Positions 47,024-56,243 of a DNA stretch of 64,000 bases are shown here, in pieces (position 1 is the stretch's first letter; each line of letters begins with the position of its first letter). The translations under genes and the position numbers were made by a program. Source of the DNA: Allorhizobium undicola ORS 992 = ATCC 700741 (GTDB lineage: Bacteria; Pseudomonadota; Alphaproteobacteria; Rhizobiales; Rhizobiaceae); the NCBI RefSeq assembly GCF_000621665.1, contig NZ_JHXQ01000019.1, positions 22,901 to 86,900 of the forward strand. The letters run 5' to 3'. The notes beneath the pieces were generated by a model. The model had not been told where the DNA came from, did not search any database, and worked only from the letters and a program-made list of their open reading frames with translations.

Positions 47024-48151
47024 TTAACGAACAATGGTCAGCGTCTCGGCGGCGCGTGTCACGGCGGTATAAAGCCAGCGCTCGCGCGTATCCCGGAAAG
47101 CCCAGCTTTCATCGAACAGCACGACATTGTTCCACTGCGAACCTTGCGCCTTGTGCACCGTCAGCGCATAGCCAAAATCAAACTCGTCATAGCGCTTTCG
47201 GGTCGTCCAGGGAATTTCGGTTTCAAGCTCCTCGAAAGCCGCCTTCAGCAGCTTGATCTTGGCCGAACCGCGGTCCATGTCGTCGTCTTCCGGCTTGATC
47301 AGCAGGTTGATACCGGGCTTGACGGTCTCGCGGGAGGAACTCATGACCTGCCACAGCGAACCGTTCAGCAAGCCCTTGACCTGATCATTGCGCAGGCAGA
47401 CCAGCTTGTCACCGGCCTGCGGATAATCCACCGTGAAACCTTTCAGTTCGCGAAGCCGCTTGTTGTAGCGTCGCCGCGTCTTGTTGGTGCCAACCAGAAC
47501 CTGATCGGCCCCCAGCACGAGATCCTGATTGACCTCGTTGCGGGAAATAACCCGCGCCTTGCCATAATCGCCGTGCGCGACCTCCTGTCCTTCGCGGATC
47601 TGCATGGCAAGCTGAATTATGGGGTTGTCCCGCGCCTGACGATGGATTTCCGTCAGCAGATAATCCGGCGCCTGCTCGGTGAAAAAACCGCCGCCCGTGA
47701 CCGGCGGCAATTGTCCCGGATCGCCCAGCACAAGAATGGGCGTGCCAAAGCTCAGAAGGTCGCGGCCAAGCTGCTCGTCCACCATGGAGCATTCATCGAT
47801 AACGATCAGTGCCGCCTTGGCCACCGGGCTCTGCCGGTTGATCGAAAACATCGGCGAAATCGAGGTACGCCCCGTCTCCTCATCCTCCACCGCTTCCTCG
47901 CCCCGCGGACGGTAGATCAGCGAATGAATGGTCTTGGCATTGGAGGCGCCGCGCGAGCGCAAGACCTGCGCGGCCTTGCCGGTGAAGGCGGCAAAGAGCA
48001 CCTCGCCGTCCACATGCTCGGCAAAATAGCGGGCAAGCGTGGTCTTGCCTGTCCCCGCATAGCCAAACAGCCGGAAGATCGGTTGCTTTCCCTCCTTCAG
48101 CCATTGGGAAACGGCTTTCAGGGCTTCATCCTGTTGAGGCGCAAATTGCAT
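47024..48151 (-). CDS. RecD-like ATP-dependent DNA helicase
   Basis: 375-residue superfamily 1B helicase. Walker A LFGYAGTGKTTLARYFAE, Walker B LIVIDECSMVDEQLGRDLLS, motif III LVLGDPGQLPPVTGG, and C-terminal UvrD_C_2-type DFGYALTVHKAQGSQWNNVV, then ERWLYTAVTRAAETLTIV. It lacks the N-terminal domain of true RecD2 and resembles the small phage Dda-type helicases found in many alphaproteobacteria. Role in repair or fork processing is inferred. Confidence 0.88.
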   Translation of the reverse strand: MQFAPQQDEALKAVSQWLKEGKQPIFRLFGYAGTGKTTLARYFAEHVDGEVLFAAFTGKAAQVLRSRGASNAKTIHSLIYRPRGEEAVEDEETGRTSISPMFSINRQSPVAKAALIVIDECSMVDEQLGRDLLSFGTPILVLGDPGQLPPVTGGGFFTEQAPDYLLTEIHRQARDNPIIQLAMQIREGQEVAHGDYGKARVISRNEVNQDLVLGADQVLVGTNKTRRRYNKRLRELKGFTVDYPQAGDKLVCLRNDQVKGLLNGSLWQVMSSSRETVKPGINLLIKPEDDDMDRGSAKIKLLKAAFEELETEIPWTTRKRYDEFDFGYALTVHKAQGSQWNNVVLFDESWAFRDTRERWLYTAVTRAAETLTIVR

Positions 48152-48257
48152 GGCTCAGGAGATGCGCGGATTCGAGCCGCAATTGCAAGAAGAAAAGGAG
48201 AACATCAACCGTTGTGATCGGTCATTCCAGAGAGCGGCCGCCCGCTCTTCTGAAATA

Positions 48258-48518
48258 TTACCCCTTCAGACAGGCAGCAAGATCGGCACTGCTTTCCTCT
48301 TCGCCGTCGGGGCCGAAGGCGTCATAACAATCGGCTGCCCATTCGCCATGGGCGTCGAGCATCACGCTCTGCTGCGGATGTATTGCCGGCAGACGCGCAG
48401 TCTTGTTCGGGTTGACGTGAGTATAACCGGCGGCCGGCTCTTGCTGGAAAAGCTCGCTGGCCGCAAGACCGGCTGGAACCATCAAACCCGCGATAAGGAC
48501 AATCACTGCTTTCTTCAT
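48258..48518 (-). CDS. Small exported protein of unknown function
   Basis: 86 residues with a signal peptide (MKKAVIVLIAGLMVPAGLAA|SEL) and a short mature part with two cysteines (ADCYDAF and LAACLKG). The ribosome site GGGAG lies 7 bases upstream. I recognise no family. Confidence 0.65.
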   Translation of the reverse strand: MKKAVIVLIAGLMVPAGLAASELFQQEPAAGYTHVNPNKTARLPAIHPQQSVMLDAHGEWAADCYDAFGPDGEEESSADLAACLKG

Positions 48519-48603
48519 GGCAGGCTCCCTTTGTTACCTGCCCGTTAACGCGGCATTTACGGTTTTGTTCAACCGGCTTGCGATCACAGCCCTTCACGAA
48601 ATG

Positions 48604-48636
48604 AAAAAGGCCGCCCATTGCTGTGAACGGGCGGCC
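48604..48636 (-). terminator. Rho-independent terminator of ilvIH
   Basis: On the minus strand GGCCGCCC...GGGCGGCC arms (48609-48636) followed by TTTTTC, 23 bases after the ilvH stop. Confidence 0.88.
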
Positions 48637-48658
48637 CATACTTGCAGCTAAAGAAGCG

Positions 48659-49231
48659 TTACATGCCCTGCGCGCCACGATTCATGGCGGCAATGCCGGT
48701 GCGACACACTTCGTTGAGGCCAAGCGGTTTCATGATCGACACGAACTGATCGATCTTGGAAGACTTGCCGGTAAGCTCGAAGATGAAGTGATCCACCGTC
48801 GCGTCCACCACCTTGGCATGGAAGGCATCGGCCAGACGCAGGGTTTCGGCGCGCATTTCGCCGGTGGAGACCACCTTGACCAGCGCCACTTCGCGCTCGA
48901 TGGGCCGCTCCTGCCCAGACTGGCGGGCGCGAACCGTCAGGTCCACCACGCGGTGAACCGGCACGATGCGCTCAAGCTGCGCCTTGATCTGCTCCAGCAC
49001 CTGCGGTGTGCCGCGGGTGACGATGGTGATGCGCGACAAATGCGCCTCGTGCTCGGTTTCGGAAACGGTGAGGCTTTCGATATTGTAGCCACGGCCGGAG
49101 AACAGGCCGATGACGCGGGCAAGAACGCCCGGTTCGTTGTCCACCAGCACCGAAAGCGTGTGGCTTTCGATGGAGGCGGTTTCGGTGGCGATGAAATAGG
49201 CGGAGCCGGTTGGCTGTAGATGTGCGTTCAT
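48659..49231 (-). CDS. ilvH: Acetolactate synthase small (regulatory) subunit
   Basis: 190 residues. ACT domain ESHTLSVLVDNEPGVLARVI, then GLFSGRGYNIESLTV, then LVKVVSTGEMRAETLRLADA and a C-terminal part ending GIAAMNRGAQGM. Binds valine and gives feedback control to IlvI. It follows ilvI after 18 bases on the same strand and precedes the operon terminator. Confidence 0.95.
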   Translation of the reverse strand: MNAHLQPTGSAYFIATETASIESHTLSVLVDNEPGVLARVIGLFSGRGYNIESLTVSETEHEAHLSRITIVTRGTPQVLEQIKAQLERIVPVHRVVDLTVRARQSGQERPIEREVALVKVVSTGEMRAETLRLADAFHAKVVDATVDHFIFELTGKSSKIDQFVSIMKPLGLNEVCRTGIAAMNRGAQGM

Positions 49232-49249
49232 GATCCTAGATCCCCCTGA

Positions 49250-51028
49250 TCAGACGAGCTGACGGCCCTTGCTGTCGATTGCCGTGGCAACGGCTTCGTC
49301 GGTGGCCTCATCCGGCAGCAACATTTCATTATGCGCCTTGCCGGAGGGGATCATCGGGAAGCAGTTGGTGAGGTTGGCCACCCGGCAATCGAAGATCACC
49401 GGCTTTTTCACATTGATCATTTCCTGAATGGCGCCATCCAGATCCTCCGGCTTTTCGCAGCGCAGGCCAACGGCGCCATAGGCTTCCGCCAGCTTCACGA
49501 AATCCGGCATGGCTTCCGTATAGGAGTTGGACAGCCGGTTGCCATGCAGCAATTGCTGCCACTGGCGCACCATGCCCATATACTGGTTGTTGAGAATGAA
49601 GATCTTCACCGGCAGATCATACTGGATGGCGCAGGACATTTCCTGAATGCACATCTGGATCGAGGCGTCACCGGCAATATCGATGACCAGGCTTTCGGGA
49701 TGCGCCACCTGCACGCCGATGGCGGCGGGGAAACCATAGCCCATGGTGCCGAGGCCGCCCGAAGTCAGCCAGCGGTTCGGCTGTTCGAAGCCGTAATATT
49801 GCGCCGCCCACATCTGATGCTGGCCCACTTCCGTGGTGATGTAGGTATCGCGATCCTTCGTGGCCTCATAAAGGCGCTCCAGCGCGAATTGCGGCATGAT
49901 GACATCGCGCGAGGGCGTGTAGGAAAAGGACTTGCGGGCCTTCCAGCGGGCCACGCTTTCCTTCCATTCCGCCGTCTGGGCCGCGTCCGGCTTTTTCGGC
50001 ATGGCCCGCCACAGGCGCACCATATCTTCCAGCACATGGCCGACATCGCCGGTGATCGGAATATCGACGCGCACATTCTTGTTGATCGAGGACGGATCGA
50101 TGTCGATGTGGATTTTCTTGGAATTGGGCGAAAAGGCATTGAGACGGCCGGTAATGCGGTCATCGAAGCGCGCGCCGATACAGACCATCACATCGCAATC
50201 ATGCATGGCCATATTGGCCTCGTAGGAACCGTGCATCCCCAGCATTCCCAGCCAGTTCTTGCCCGATGCCGGATAAGAGCCGAGCCCCATCAGGGTCGAA
50301 GTGATCGGGAAATCGGTCAGCGCCACCAGTTCGCGCAGCAGGCGGGACGCTTCCGGGCCGGAATTGACCACGCCACCGCCGGAATAGATGACCGGACGGC
50401 GGGCGCTGGCCATGAGTTCGATTGCCGCCTGAATGGCGCGGGCATCGCCCTGCATCTTCGGCTGGTAGCTCTTTTGAATCGGGTGGGCTTCCGGCGGCAC
50501 ATAGGTGCCGGTGGCAAATTGCACGTCCTTGGGAATATCGACGACCACCGGCCCCGGACGGCCCGTCTGGGCAATGCGGAAGGCTTCATGAATGGTGCGG
50601 GCCAGATCGTTCACATCCTTCACCAGCCAGTTATGCTTGGTGCAGGGGCGCGTGATGCCAACCGTGTCGCATTCCTGAAAGGCATCCGAGCCGATCAGCG
50701 TGGTCGGCACCTGCCCCGTCAGGCACACCAGCGGCACGCTGTCCATCAGCGCATCCTGCAAGGGCGTGACCGCATTGGTGGCGCCGGGGCCGGAGGTGAC
50801 GAGCATGACGCCGACCTTGCCGGTGGAGCGGGCATAGCCTTCCGCCGCATGGCCGGCCCCCTGTTCATGGCGCACGAGAATGTGCTGGATCTCGTCCTGC
50901 TGGAAGATCTCGTCGTAAATCGGCAGCACAGCGCCGCCCGGATAGCCGAATACGTGTTCGACACCATTATCCTTCAGCGCTTTCAGAACGATTTCCGCGC
51001 CGGTCATCCGATTGTCCTTGCCCGTCAT
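49250..51028 (-). CDS. ilvI: Acetolactate synthase large (catalytic) subunit
   Basis: 592-residue ThDP-dependent enzyme that starts branched-chain amino acid synthesis. Catalytic Glu in [23 protein letters not shown] region [14 protein letters not shown], ThDP motif [14 protein letters not shown] and [12 protein letters not shown], plus C-terminal [21 protein letters not shown] Met seven codons later (51007) is an alternative start. Downstream ilvH gives the operon; an attenuator precedes it. Confidence 0.95.
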   Translation of the reverse strand: MTGKDNRMTGAEIVLKALKDNGVEHVFGYPGGAVLPIYDEIFQQDEIQHILVRHEQGAGHAAEGYARSTGKVGVMLVTSGPGATNAVTPLQDALMDSVPLVCLTGQVPTTLIGSDAFQECDTVGITRPCTKHNWLVKDVNDLARTIHEAFRIAQTGRPGPVVVDIPKDVQFATGTYVPPEAHPIQKSYQPKMQGDARAIQAAIELMASARRPVIYSGGGVVNSGPEASRLLRELVALTDFPITSTLMGLGSYPASGKNWLGMLGMHGSYEANMAMHDCDVMVCIGARFDDRITGRLNAFSPNSKKIHIDIDPSSINKNVRVDIPITGDVGHVLEDMVRLWRAMPKKPDAAQTAEWKESVARWKARKSFSYTPSRDVIMPQFALERLYEATKDRDTYITTEVGQHQMWAAQYYGFEQPNRWLTSGGLGTMGYGFPAAIGVQVAHPESLVIDIAGDASIQMCIQEMSCAIQYDLPVKIFILNNQYMGMVRQWQQLLHGNRLSNSYTEAMPDFVKLAEAYGAVGLRCEKPEDLDGAIQEMINVKKPVIFDCRVANLTNCFPMIPSGKAHNEMLLPDEATDEAVATAIDSKGRQLV

Positions 51029-51093
51029 GCCTCTTCCCGTTTCATGTTCTTGACTTAGGGGGATGGAGTAGCTGCTACCCCGGTTCTGGCCAT

Positions 51094-51119
51094 AAAAAAA
51101 GGCCCCTTTGAGGAGCCTC
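51094..51119 (-). terminator. Attenuator terminator upstream of ilvI
   Basis: On the minus strand AGGCTCCTCAAAGGGGCCT forms a stem followed by seven T, located 66-90 bases before the ilvI start and after the leader peptide stop. Confidence 0.8.
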
Positions 51120-51151
51120 GGTGTCGCGCATGGGTGGCTGATGCCTGACGG

Positions 51152-51208
51152 TCACACCGTCATGCCCATGCGCGTTCCCACCACGATAAGTACGTTAAAC
51201 TTTGCCAT
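51152..51208 (-). CDS. ilvIH operon leader peptide
   Basis: 18-residue reading frame MAKFNVLIVVGTRMGMTV, with a Val-Leu-Ile-Val-Val run, ending in TGA. Just downstream lie pairing segments (GCGCATGGG with CCCATGCGC; TGACGGT with ACCGTCA) and then a terminator hairpin with a T-run. This is the layout of ribosome-stalling attenuation by branched-chain aminoacyl-tRNA, and relief of termination would raise ilvIH expression when these amino acids are scarce. No further gene lies between it and ilvI. Confidence 0.78.
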   Translation of the reverse strand: MAKFNVLIVVGTRMGMTV

Positions 51209-51504
51209 GGGTGCGATTGATAAACATCATGCAAGCCAGCGTCAACGCCGAGACGGCCAGAAATCCGGCAAAAGCAGGATTTTTTTAACCCGACCCGGCA
51301 AATTCCCTCAAGAATGGGGGTATAGCCATACACGGGTTATTAAGGGGCGGCGTCTAAGTTCCATTTCTGGGTATAATGCGCCTCCGCACGCATCCGGCAG
51401 GCGCGAAAAGACATTTTCAAAAACAGTGCCGCCTCATTTGCGGTTCATGTGTGGAGCAGGTCTTGCGCGATTTCGAGCACTCCAAACCCGGCCCCGCGGG
51501 TGAA

Positions 51505-53421
51505 ATGGAACGGCGGGACACCCTGAAGCCGGGCAACCGCTTTCTTGGCAGGGTCGTGGCCTGTAGCGGCTCTCGCGCCACAATCGCCGCAACCGCAGAA
51601 GCGGGCAGCACCGAGCTTCCGGAACTGTGGTCCGTGGGGCGCCTCATTTCCATCAGCGTCAACCAGAACCGTGTCGTGGCGCTGGTCTATTCCATGCAGA
51701 CATCAGGACGCCAATGGGCCGAGCAGCAGGATAACAGCTTCCTGTTCGAAGTGGAGCTGATGGGCGAGGTCCACAAGACGCCGGGGGGAACGGAGGAGTT
51801 TTCCACCGGCATTTCGCAATATCCGCATCTGGGCGCCATTGCCCACCGTATCCGCGCCGCCGATCTGGCGCGCATCTATGCCTCGCGCGCCGGAGGCAGC
51901 ACGGTTATCGGCCATCTCAGCCAGGACAGGAGCATCGAGGCCGCCATTCACGTGCCCACCATGCTGTCCAAGCATTTCGCCGTCGTCGGCTCCACGGGTG
52001 TGGGCAAATCCACCGCCGTTTCGCTGCTGCTGCACAAGGCGATCCAGCACGATCCCAAGCTCAGGGTTCTCATTCTCGACCCGCATAACGAATTTGCCGC
52101 CGCCTTTCCCGATCAGGCCATGGTGATCGATACCGACACGCTGGACCTGCCCTTCTGGCTGATGCGGCTGGATGAATTCACCGAGGTTCTCTATCGCGGC
52201 CGCCCGCCCGTGCCGGAAGAGCTGGATGCGCTGCGCGATCTGATGCCGGAAGCAAAGCGCGCCTTTCGCGGCTCGGACGCCAGCCTTGTCCGCCGCAGCG
52301 AACGCACCGCCTTTACCGCCGACACCCCCGTTCCCTATCGCATGGCAGACCTTCTGGCGCTGATCGACGAGCGCATCGGCAAGCTGGAAGGGCGTGACGA
52401 AAAACCCTTCCTGCGCGCCCTGAAAATGCGCATCATGGCCGCTGTCAACGATCCGCGTTATCGCTTCATGTTTTCCAATAACACGATCAGCGATACGATC
52501 ATGGAAACCATTGCCCATGTGTTTCGCGTGCCGGGCAACGGGCGGCCGATCTCCACCTTCCAGCTCTCCGGCATCCCCTCGGAGGTGGTCAATTCGGTCG
52601 CCTCCGTGCTGTGCCGCATGGCTTTCGAACTGGCACTCTGGTCGAATGGCGCCATCCACATGCTGGTGGTTTGCGAAGAGGCGCACCGCTATGTGCCCGC
52701 CGATCCTTCGCTTGGCTTCTTCCCCACCCGCCAGGCCATTGCGCGTATTGCCAAGGAAGGCCGCAAATACGGTGTGTCGCTCGGCATCGTCACGCAGCGG
52801 CCGGGGGAGCTGGACCAGACCATCCTTTCGCAATGCTCCACCGTGTTTGCCATGCGCCTTGCCAATGACCGCGACCAGGACATCATCCGCTCGGCCCTGC
52901 CGGACAGCTCGATTTCCACCACCAGCTTCATTTCCTCGATCAGCAATGGCGAGGCGATAGCCTTCGGCGAGGCCGTTCCCGTTCCCATGCGCATGTTGTT
53001 CGAGCGGGTGGAAGAAAAGCGGCTGCCGCGGCCGGCCGGCACCGCCGCCCGAATGAATGACGAAGCTCCGGAAAACATGGATCTCAGAGAGATTATTTCG
53101 CGGATGCGCTCCACCACCGAGCCGGACATCAGCGCCTTCCAGCAATCCTTCACCGCCGCTGAGCAGCATAGGCAAGCGCTGGCCAATGACCCAACGGTCG
53201 ATCCCTCCACCCCGATAGAACCCTACCGCCCGGAAATGTTGCCTGGCCTTGAGTCACCCGTCTCACCGGGGGCGGGCTTTCGGCCGCAACCTGCCCACGC
53301 CCAGCCCCGGCAGGGCGACCATGGCAGCATGTTTGCCAGCGCACCCTCGCCCGCCGCTCCCCGGCGCGAAACCGGCATGAGCCTGCGCGACAGCATTTTG
53401 AAGCGGCCGCTGCGGGATTGA
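51505..53421 (+). CDS. HerA-like DNA-translocating ATPase (DUF87)
   Basis: About 638 residues. N-terminal HAS-barrel (RFLGRVVACSGSRATIAATA), Walker A VGSTGVGKSTAVSLLLHKA, Walker B LVVCEEAHRYVP and the arginine-finger region RKYGVSLGIVTQRPGELDQT. The C-terminal 60 residues are Pro-rich. Archaeal HerA works with the NurA nuclease in DNA end resection; bacterial homologues are sometimes in defence islands, but here the neighbours are housekeeping genes and no NurA is seen. Start uncertain; the frame is open upstream to 51376. Confidence 0.86.
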   Translation: MERRDTLKPGNRFLGRVVACSGSRATIAATAEAGSTELPELWSVGRLISISVNQNRVVALVYSMQTSGRQWAEQQDNSFLFEVELMGEVHKTPGGTEEFSTGISQYPHLGAIAHRIRAADLARIYASRAGGSTVIGHLSQDRSIEAAIHVPTMLSKHFAVVGSTGVGKSTAVSLLLHKAIQHDPKLRVLILDPHNEFAAAFPDQAMVIDTDTLDLPFWLMRLDEFTEVLYRGRPPVPEELDALRDLMPEAKRAFRGSDASLVRRSERTAFTADTPVPYRMADLLALIDERIGKLEGRDEKPFLRALKMRIMAAVNDPRYRFMFSNNTISDTIMETIAHVFRVPGNGRPISTFQLSGIPSEVVNSVASVLCRMAFELALWSNGAIHMLVVCEEAHRYVPADPSLGFFPTRQAIARIAKEGRKYGVSLGIVTQRPGELDQTILSQCSTVFAMRLANDRDQDIIRSALPDSSISTTSFISSISNGEAIAFGEAVPVPMRMLFERVEEKRLPRPAGTAARMNDEAPENMDLREIISRMRSTTEPDISAFQQSFTAAEQHRQALANDPTVDPSTPIEPYRPEMLPGLESPVSPGAGFRPQPAHAQPRQGDHGSMFASAPSPAAPRRETGMSLRDSILKRPLRD

Positions 53422-53434
53422 CGGCTGCGTGCTT

Positions 53435-53698
53435 TCAGGGCTGGTTGCGGCGGGCGGCATCGGCCAGAATGCTCAGATGCCGCTCGATCAGCGTCAGAAA
53501 GGCGATGGTGCCGCAAATGAGCGCTGCGACCACAGCCCCGCCAATCGCACCGAAGATCGCGCCGGGAATGGAAAAATTGCCATCGTAATAATAATAGGCG
53601 CTGCCACCGGCGCCCCCTGTCATCGCCCCCACGACGATGATGACAAGAGCAAACAGAATATTCAGCGTTGAGAGCGTACGGGCCAGAAAGCGGTTCAT
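53435..53698 (-). CDS. Small inner membrane protein
   Basis: 87 residues with two membrane helices (NILFALVIIVVGAMTGGAGG, then GAIGGAVVAALICGTIAFLT). I chose MNRFLARTLSTLNILFA at 53698, with GAGGATG upstream. It lies downstream of miaA on the same strand. No family recognised. Confidence 0.72.
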   Translation of the reverse strand: MNRFLARTLSTLNILFALVIIVVGAMTGGAGGSAYYYYDGNFSIPGAIFGAIGGAVVAALICGTIAFLTLIERHLSILADAARRNQP

Positions 53699-53800
53699 GG
53701 GAACATCCTCGACAGACGAAAAAACCGGCGGCGCAGCCCCGGCTTCTGCGGCAGAAACAAGCACGCCGCGCGGCCTTGCGCAAGCACCCCTCACCTTGCG

Positions 53801-54679
53801 TCAACTTACCCTTTCCCAGCTTTCATCCATCTGGTTGCGAAACCACGTCATTTGCCGCTTGGCATATTGGCGGGTCGCGGCAGAGGCCTGCTCCACCGCT
53901 TCGGCACGGCTCAACGTGCCATTCAGCATGGCGGCAATCTGCGAAACGCCAATCGCTTTCATAACCGGCAGATCGGCAGGCAGGGACTGCGCCAACAACG
54001 CACGCACTTCCTCCACGGCGCCCTCCTCCATCATCGCGGCAAAGCGGCGGTTGATGCGCGAATGCAACAGCGCGCGGTCCGGAAGCACCACCATTTTCAA
54101 CGCGCTGTGCGGATCGACCAGCATCGGGCCGGTCTTTTCCTGAAAATAGGCAATCGACCGGCCGGTTTCCTCCAGCACTTCCAGCGCCCGGATGATTCTC
54201 TGGCCATCGGCGGGGTTGAGCCTTGCCGCCATGCCAGGGTCACGCTGCATAAGCTCGGCATGGAGGCATTCCGGCCCTTCGCCATCGGCCCTCTGGCGAA
54301 ATCTTTCCCGCGTGGCGGCAGATATGGGCGGCATCTCGGAAAGCCCCCCCGTCAATGCCCGGAAGTAGAGACCCGTGCCGCCGATAATGATCGGCAGGCG
54401 GCCCTGCCTGCGGCAATCGGCCAGAACGTCGGCCACCTCGCGCAGCCAGTCGCCGGTGGAATAGGCGGCGCCTGCCGGTACATGGCCATAGAGCAGATGC
54501 GGCACGCCATCCATATCCGCTTGCGAGGGCCGGGCCGTTACCACGCTGAGCGTGTCATAAACCTGCATACTATCGGCGTTAATCACCACACCGTCATGGC
54601 GGCGCGCAAGCTCCAGTGCCCGCGCGGACTTGCCGCTGGCGGTCGGCCCGGTTATCAGGATCGCATCAAAGTCTGTCAT
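53801..54679 (-). CDS. miaA: tRNA dimethylallyltransferase
   Basis: 292 residues. It adds a dimethylallyl group to A37 of UNN-reading tRNAs. Walker-type P-loop ILITGPTASGKSARALELA, then VVINADSMQVYDTLSVVTAR, PHLLYGHVPAGAAYSTGDWL and IIIGGTGLYFRALTGG are all present. I chose MTDFDAILITGP at 54679, which has GAAGAA upstream; upstream Mets at 54691 and 54694 would overlap the serB start. Divergent from serB with only 13 bases between start codons. Confidence 0.93.
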   Translation of the reverse strand: MTDFDAILITGPTASGKSARALELARRHDGVVINADSMQVYDTLSVVTARPSQADMDGVPHLLYGHVPAGAAYSTGDWLREVADVLADCRRQGRLPIIIGGTGLYFRALTGGLSEMPPISAATRERFRQRADGEGPECLHAELMQRDPGMAARLNPADGQRIIRALEVLEETGRSIAYFQEKTGPMLVDPHSALKMVVLPDRALLHSRINRRFAAMMEEGAVEEVRALLAQSLPADLPVMKAIGVSQIAAMLNGTLSRAEAVEQASAATRQYAKRQMTWFRNQMDESWERVS

Positions 54680-54692
54680 AGGGTTCTTCATC

Positions 54693-55583
54693 ATGGCCTT
54701 CGTTGCCACGCTTATCGCAAATCCGTCCAATCCGGCAATCACATCTGACCTTGCCGAACAGGCCGCAGCCGCCATTTCCGCCTCCGGGCTTTACTGGCTG
54801 GCCGATGGCGTGGCCTGCGATCTTGCCGTGCAGGATGGCGCCGATCTGGCGGCTTGTGAAGAGGCGCTGCGCCGCGTCATTGCCGGGGAACCCATCGATC
54901 TTGCCATTCAGAATGCCGAAGGCCGCCGCAAGGCCTTTCTGATTGCCGATATGGATTCCACCATGATCGGCCAGGAATGCATCGATGAGCTGGCCGCCGA
55001 AGTTGGATTGAAGGACAAGGTCTCTGACATCACCGCCCGCGCCATGAACGGCGAAATCGCCTTCGAGCCGGCCCTGCGGGAGCGGGTGGCGCTGCTCAAG
55101 GGCCTGCCGATCGGCGTTGTGGACGAGGTGATCGCAAAGCGCATTACACTCACCCCCGGCGGGCCAGAGCTGATCGCCACCATGAAGGCACGCGGCCACT
55201 ATACCGCGCTCGTTTCCGGCGGCTTCACCGTCTTTACCGCCCGCATTGCCGAAAAGCTCGGCTTCCACGAAAACCGCGCCAATATTCTGCTCGAAAAGGA
55301 CGGACATCTGACCGGCGAAGTGGCCGAACCCATTCTGGGCAAGCAGGCCAAGGTAGATGCCCTGCTGGACATTACAGCCCGCCTTGGCATTTCACCGGAA
55401 GACTGCATGGCCGTGGGTGACGGCGCAAACGATCTGGGAATGCTGGGCATTGCCGGGTCGGGCGTTGCATTGCACGCCAAGCCCACCGTTGCCGCCCAGG
55501 CAAAAATCCGCATCGACCACAGCGACCTGACCGCCCTGCTCTACCTTCAGGGTTATCGCAGGACGGATTTCGTCACCCCATGA
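54693..55583 (+). CDS. serB: Phosphoserine phosphatase
   Basis: 296 residues. HAD phosphatase core: FLIADMDSTMIGQECIDELA (nucleophile Asp in DMDST), motif II YTALVSGGFTVFTARIAEKL, motif III AVGDGANDLGMLGIAGSG. The N-terminal 80 residues form the ACT-like regulatory part. Final step of serine synthesis. Starts at ATG 54693, back to back with miaA; the GNAT gene overlaps its stop by 4 bases. Confidence 0.95.
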   Translation: MAFVATLIANPSNPAITSDLAEQAAAAISASGLYWLADGVACDLAVQDGADLAACEEALRRVIAGEPIDLAIQNAEGRRKAFLIADMDSTMIGQECIDELAAEVGLKDKVSDITARAMNGEIAFEPALRERVALLKGLPIGVVDEVIAKRITLTPGGPELIATMKARGHYTALVSGGFTVFTARIAEKLGFHENRANILLEKDGHLTGEVAEPILGKQAKVDALLDITARLGISPEDCMAVGDGANDLGMLGIAGSGVALHAKPTVAAQAKIRIDHSDLTALLYLQGYRRTDFVTP

Positions 55584-56143
55584 AAATCCTCGAGACAGAT
55601 CGCCTGCTTCTGCGCAACTGGCGGGAAAGCGACCGCGATCTGTTTCGCGAAATCAACCGCGACCCCAAGGTCATGGAGTTTTTTCCCATGCGCCGCAGCC
55701 ATGCGGAAGCGGATGCGATGATGGACCGCATCCGCCAGCTCATCACGCAAACGGGCCTGTGCTTTTACGCCGTCGAGTTGAAGGAAACGGGCGAGCCCAT
55801 GGGCTTTTGCGGCTTGTCCGATGCCATGCTCCCGGACCTGCTGCCCGAGGGCACGGTGGAAATCGGCTGGCGGCTGGCCACGCGCTTCTGGGGCAATGGC
55901 TATATTACCGAGGCGGCGCGGGCGCTTCTGGCCCACGCCTTCGACCAGCTTCACCTTGCGCAGGTCGTTTCTTTCGCCGTTCACACGAACAGGCGCTCCA
56001 TTGCCGTCATGCAGCGCATTGGCATGGCGCATCAGCCGGATGGCGATTTCGACCATCCCCGCGTGCCGGACAGCCACCCCCATCTCAAGCGCCATGTGCT
56101 TTACCGCATGACCGCCGCCGAATGGCGGCAGATGCAAGCTTAA
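55580..56143 (+). CDS. GNAT-family N-acetyltransferase (RimJ/RimL type)
   Basis: 187 residues. LETDRLLLRNWRESDRDLFR at the N-terminus, the acetyl-CoA-binding region IGWRLATRFWGNGYITEAAR and HTNRRSIAVMQRIGM are typical of the Acetyltransf_3 group that modifies proteins or small molecules. Starts inside the serB stop codon (ATGA), so it is translationally coupled to serB. Substrate unknown. Confidence 0.88.
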   Translation: MKILETDRLLLRNWRESDRDLFREINRDPKVMEFFPMRRSHAEADAMMDRIRQLITQTGLCFYAVELKETGEPMGFCGLSDAMLPDLLPEGTVEIGWRLATRFWGNGYITEAARALLAHAFDQLHLAQVVSFAVHTNRRSIAVMQRIGMAHQPDGDFDHPRVPDSHPHLKRHVLYRMTAAEWRQMQA

Positions 56144-56243
56144 CACAATGGTTGAAGTGACGGATTCACTTTGCAAGCATCACTGGACAAGCTGCTGAAA
56201 CGACTCGCATTTACTGGACGGACGGAAGCCATCCTTGGCTTAC

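Noticed and set aside
51505..53421. Antiphage defence system built on the HerA-like ATPase
   Set aside because: No nuclease, SIR2 or other defence partner adjoins it; neighbours are ilvIH and miaA.
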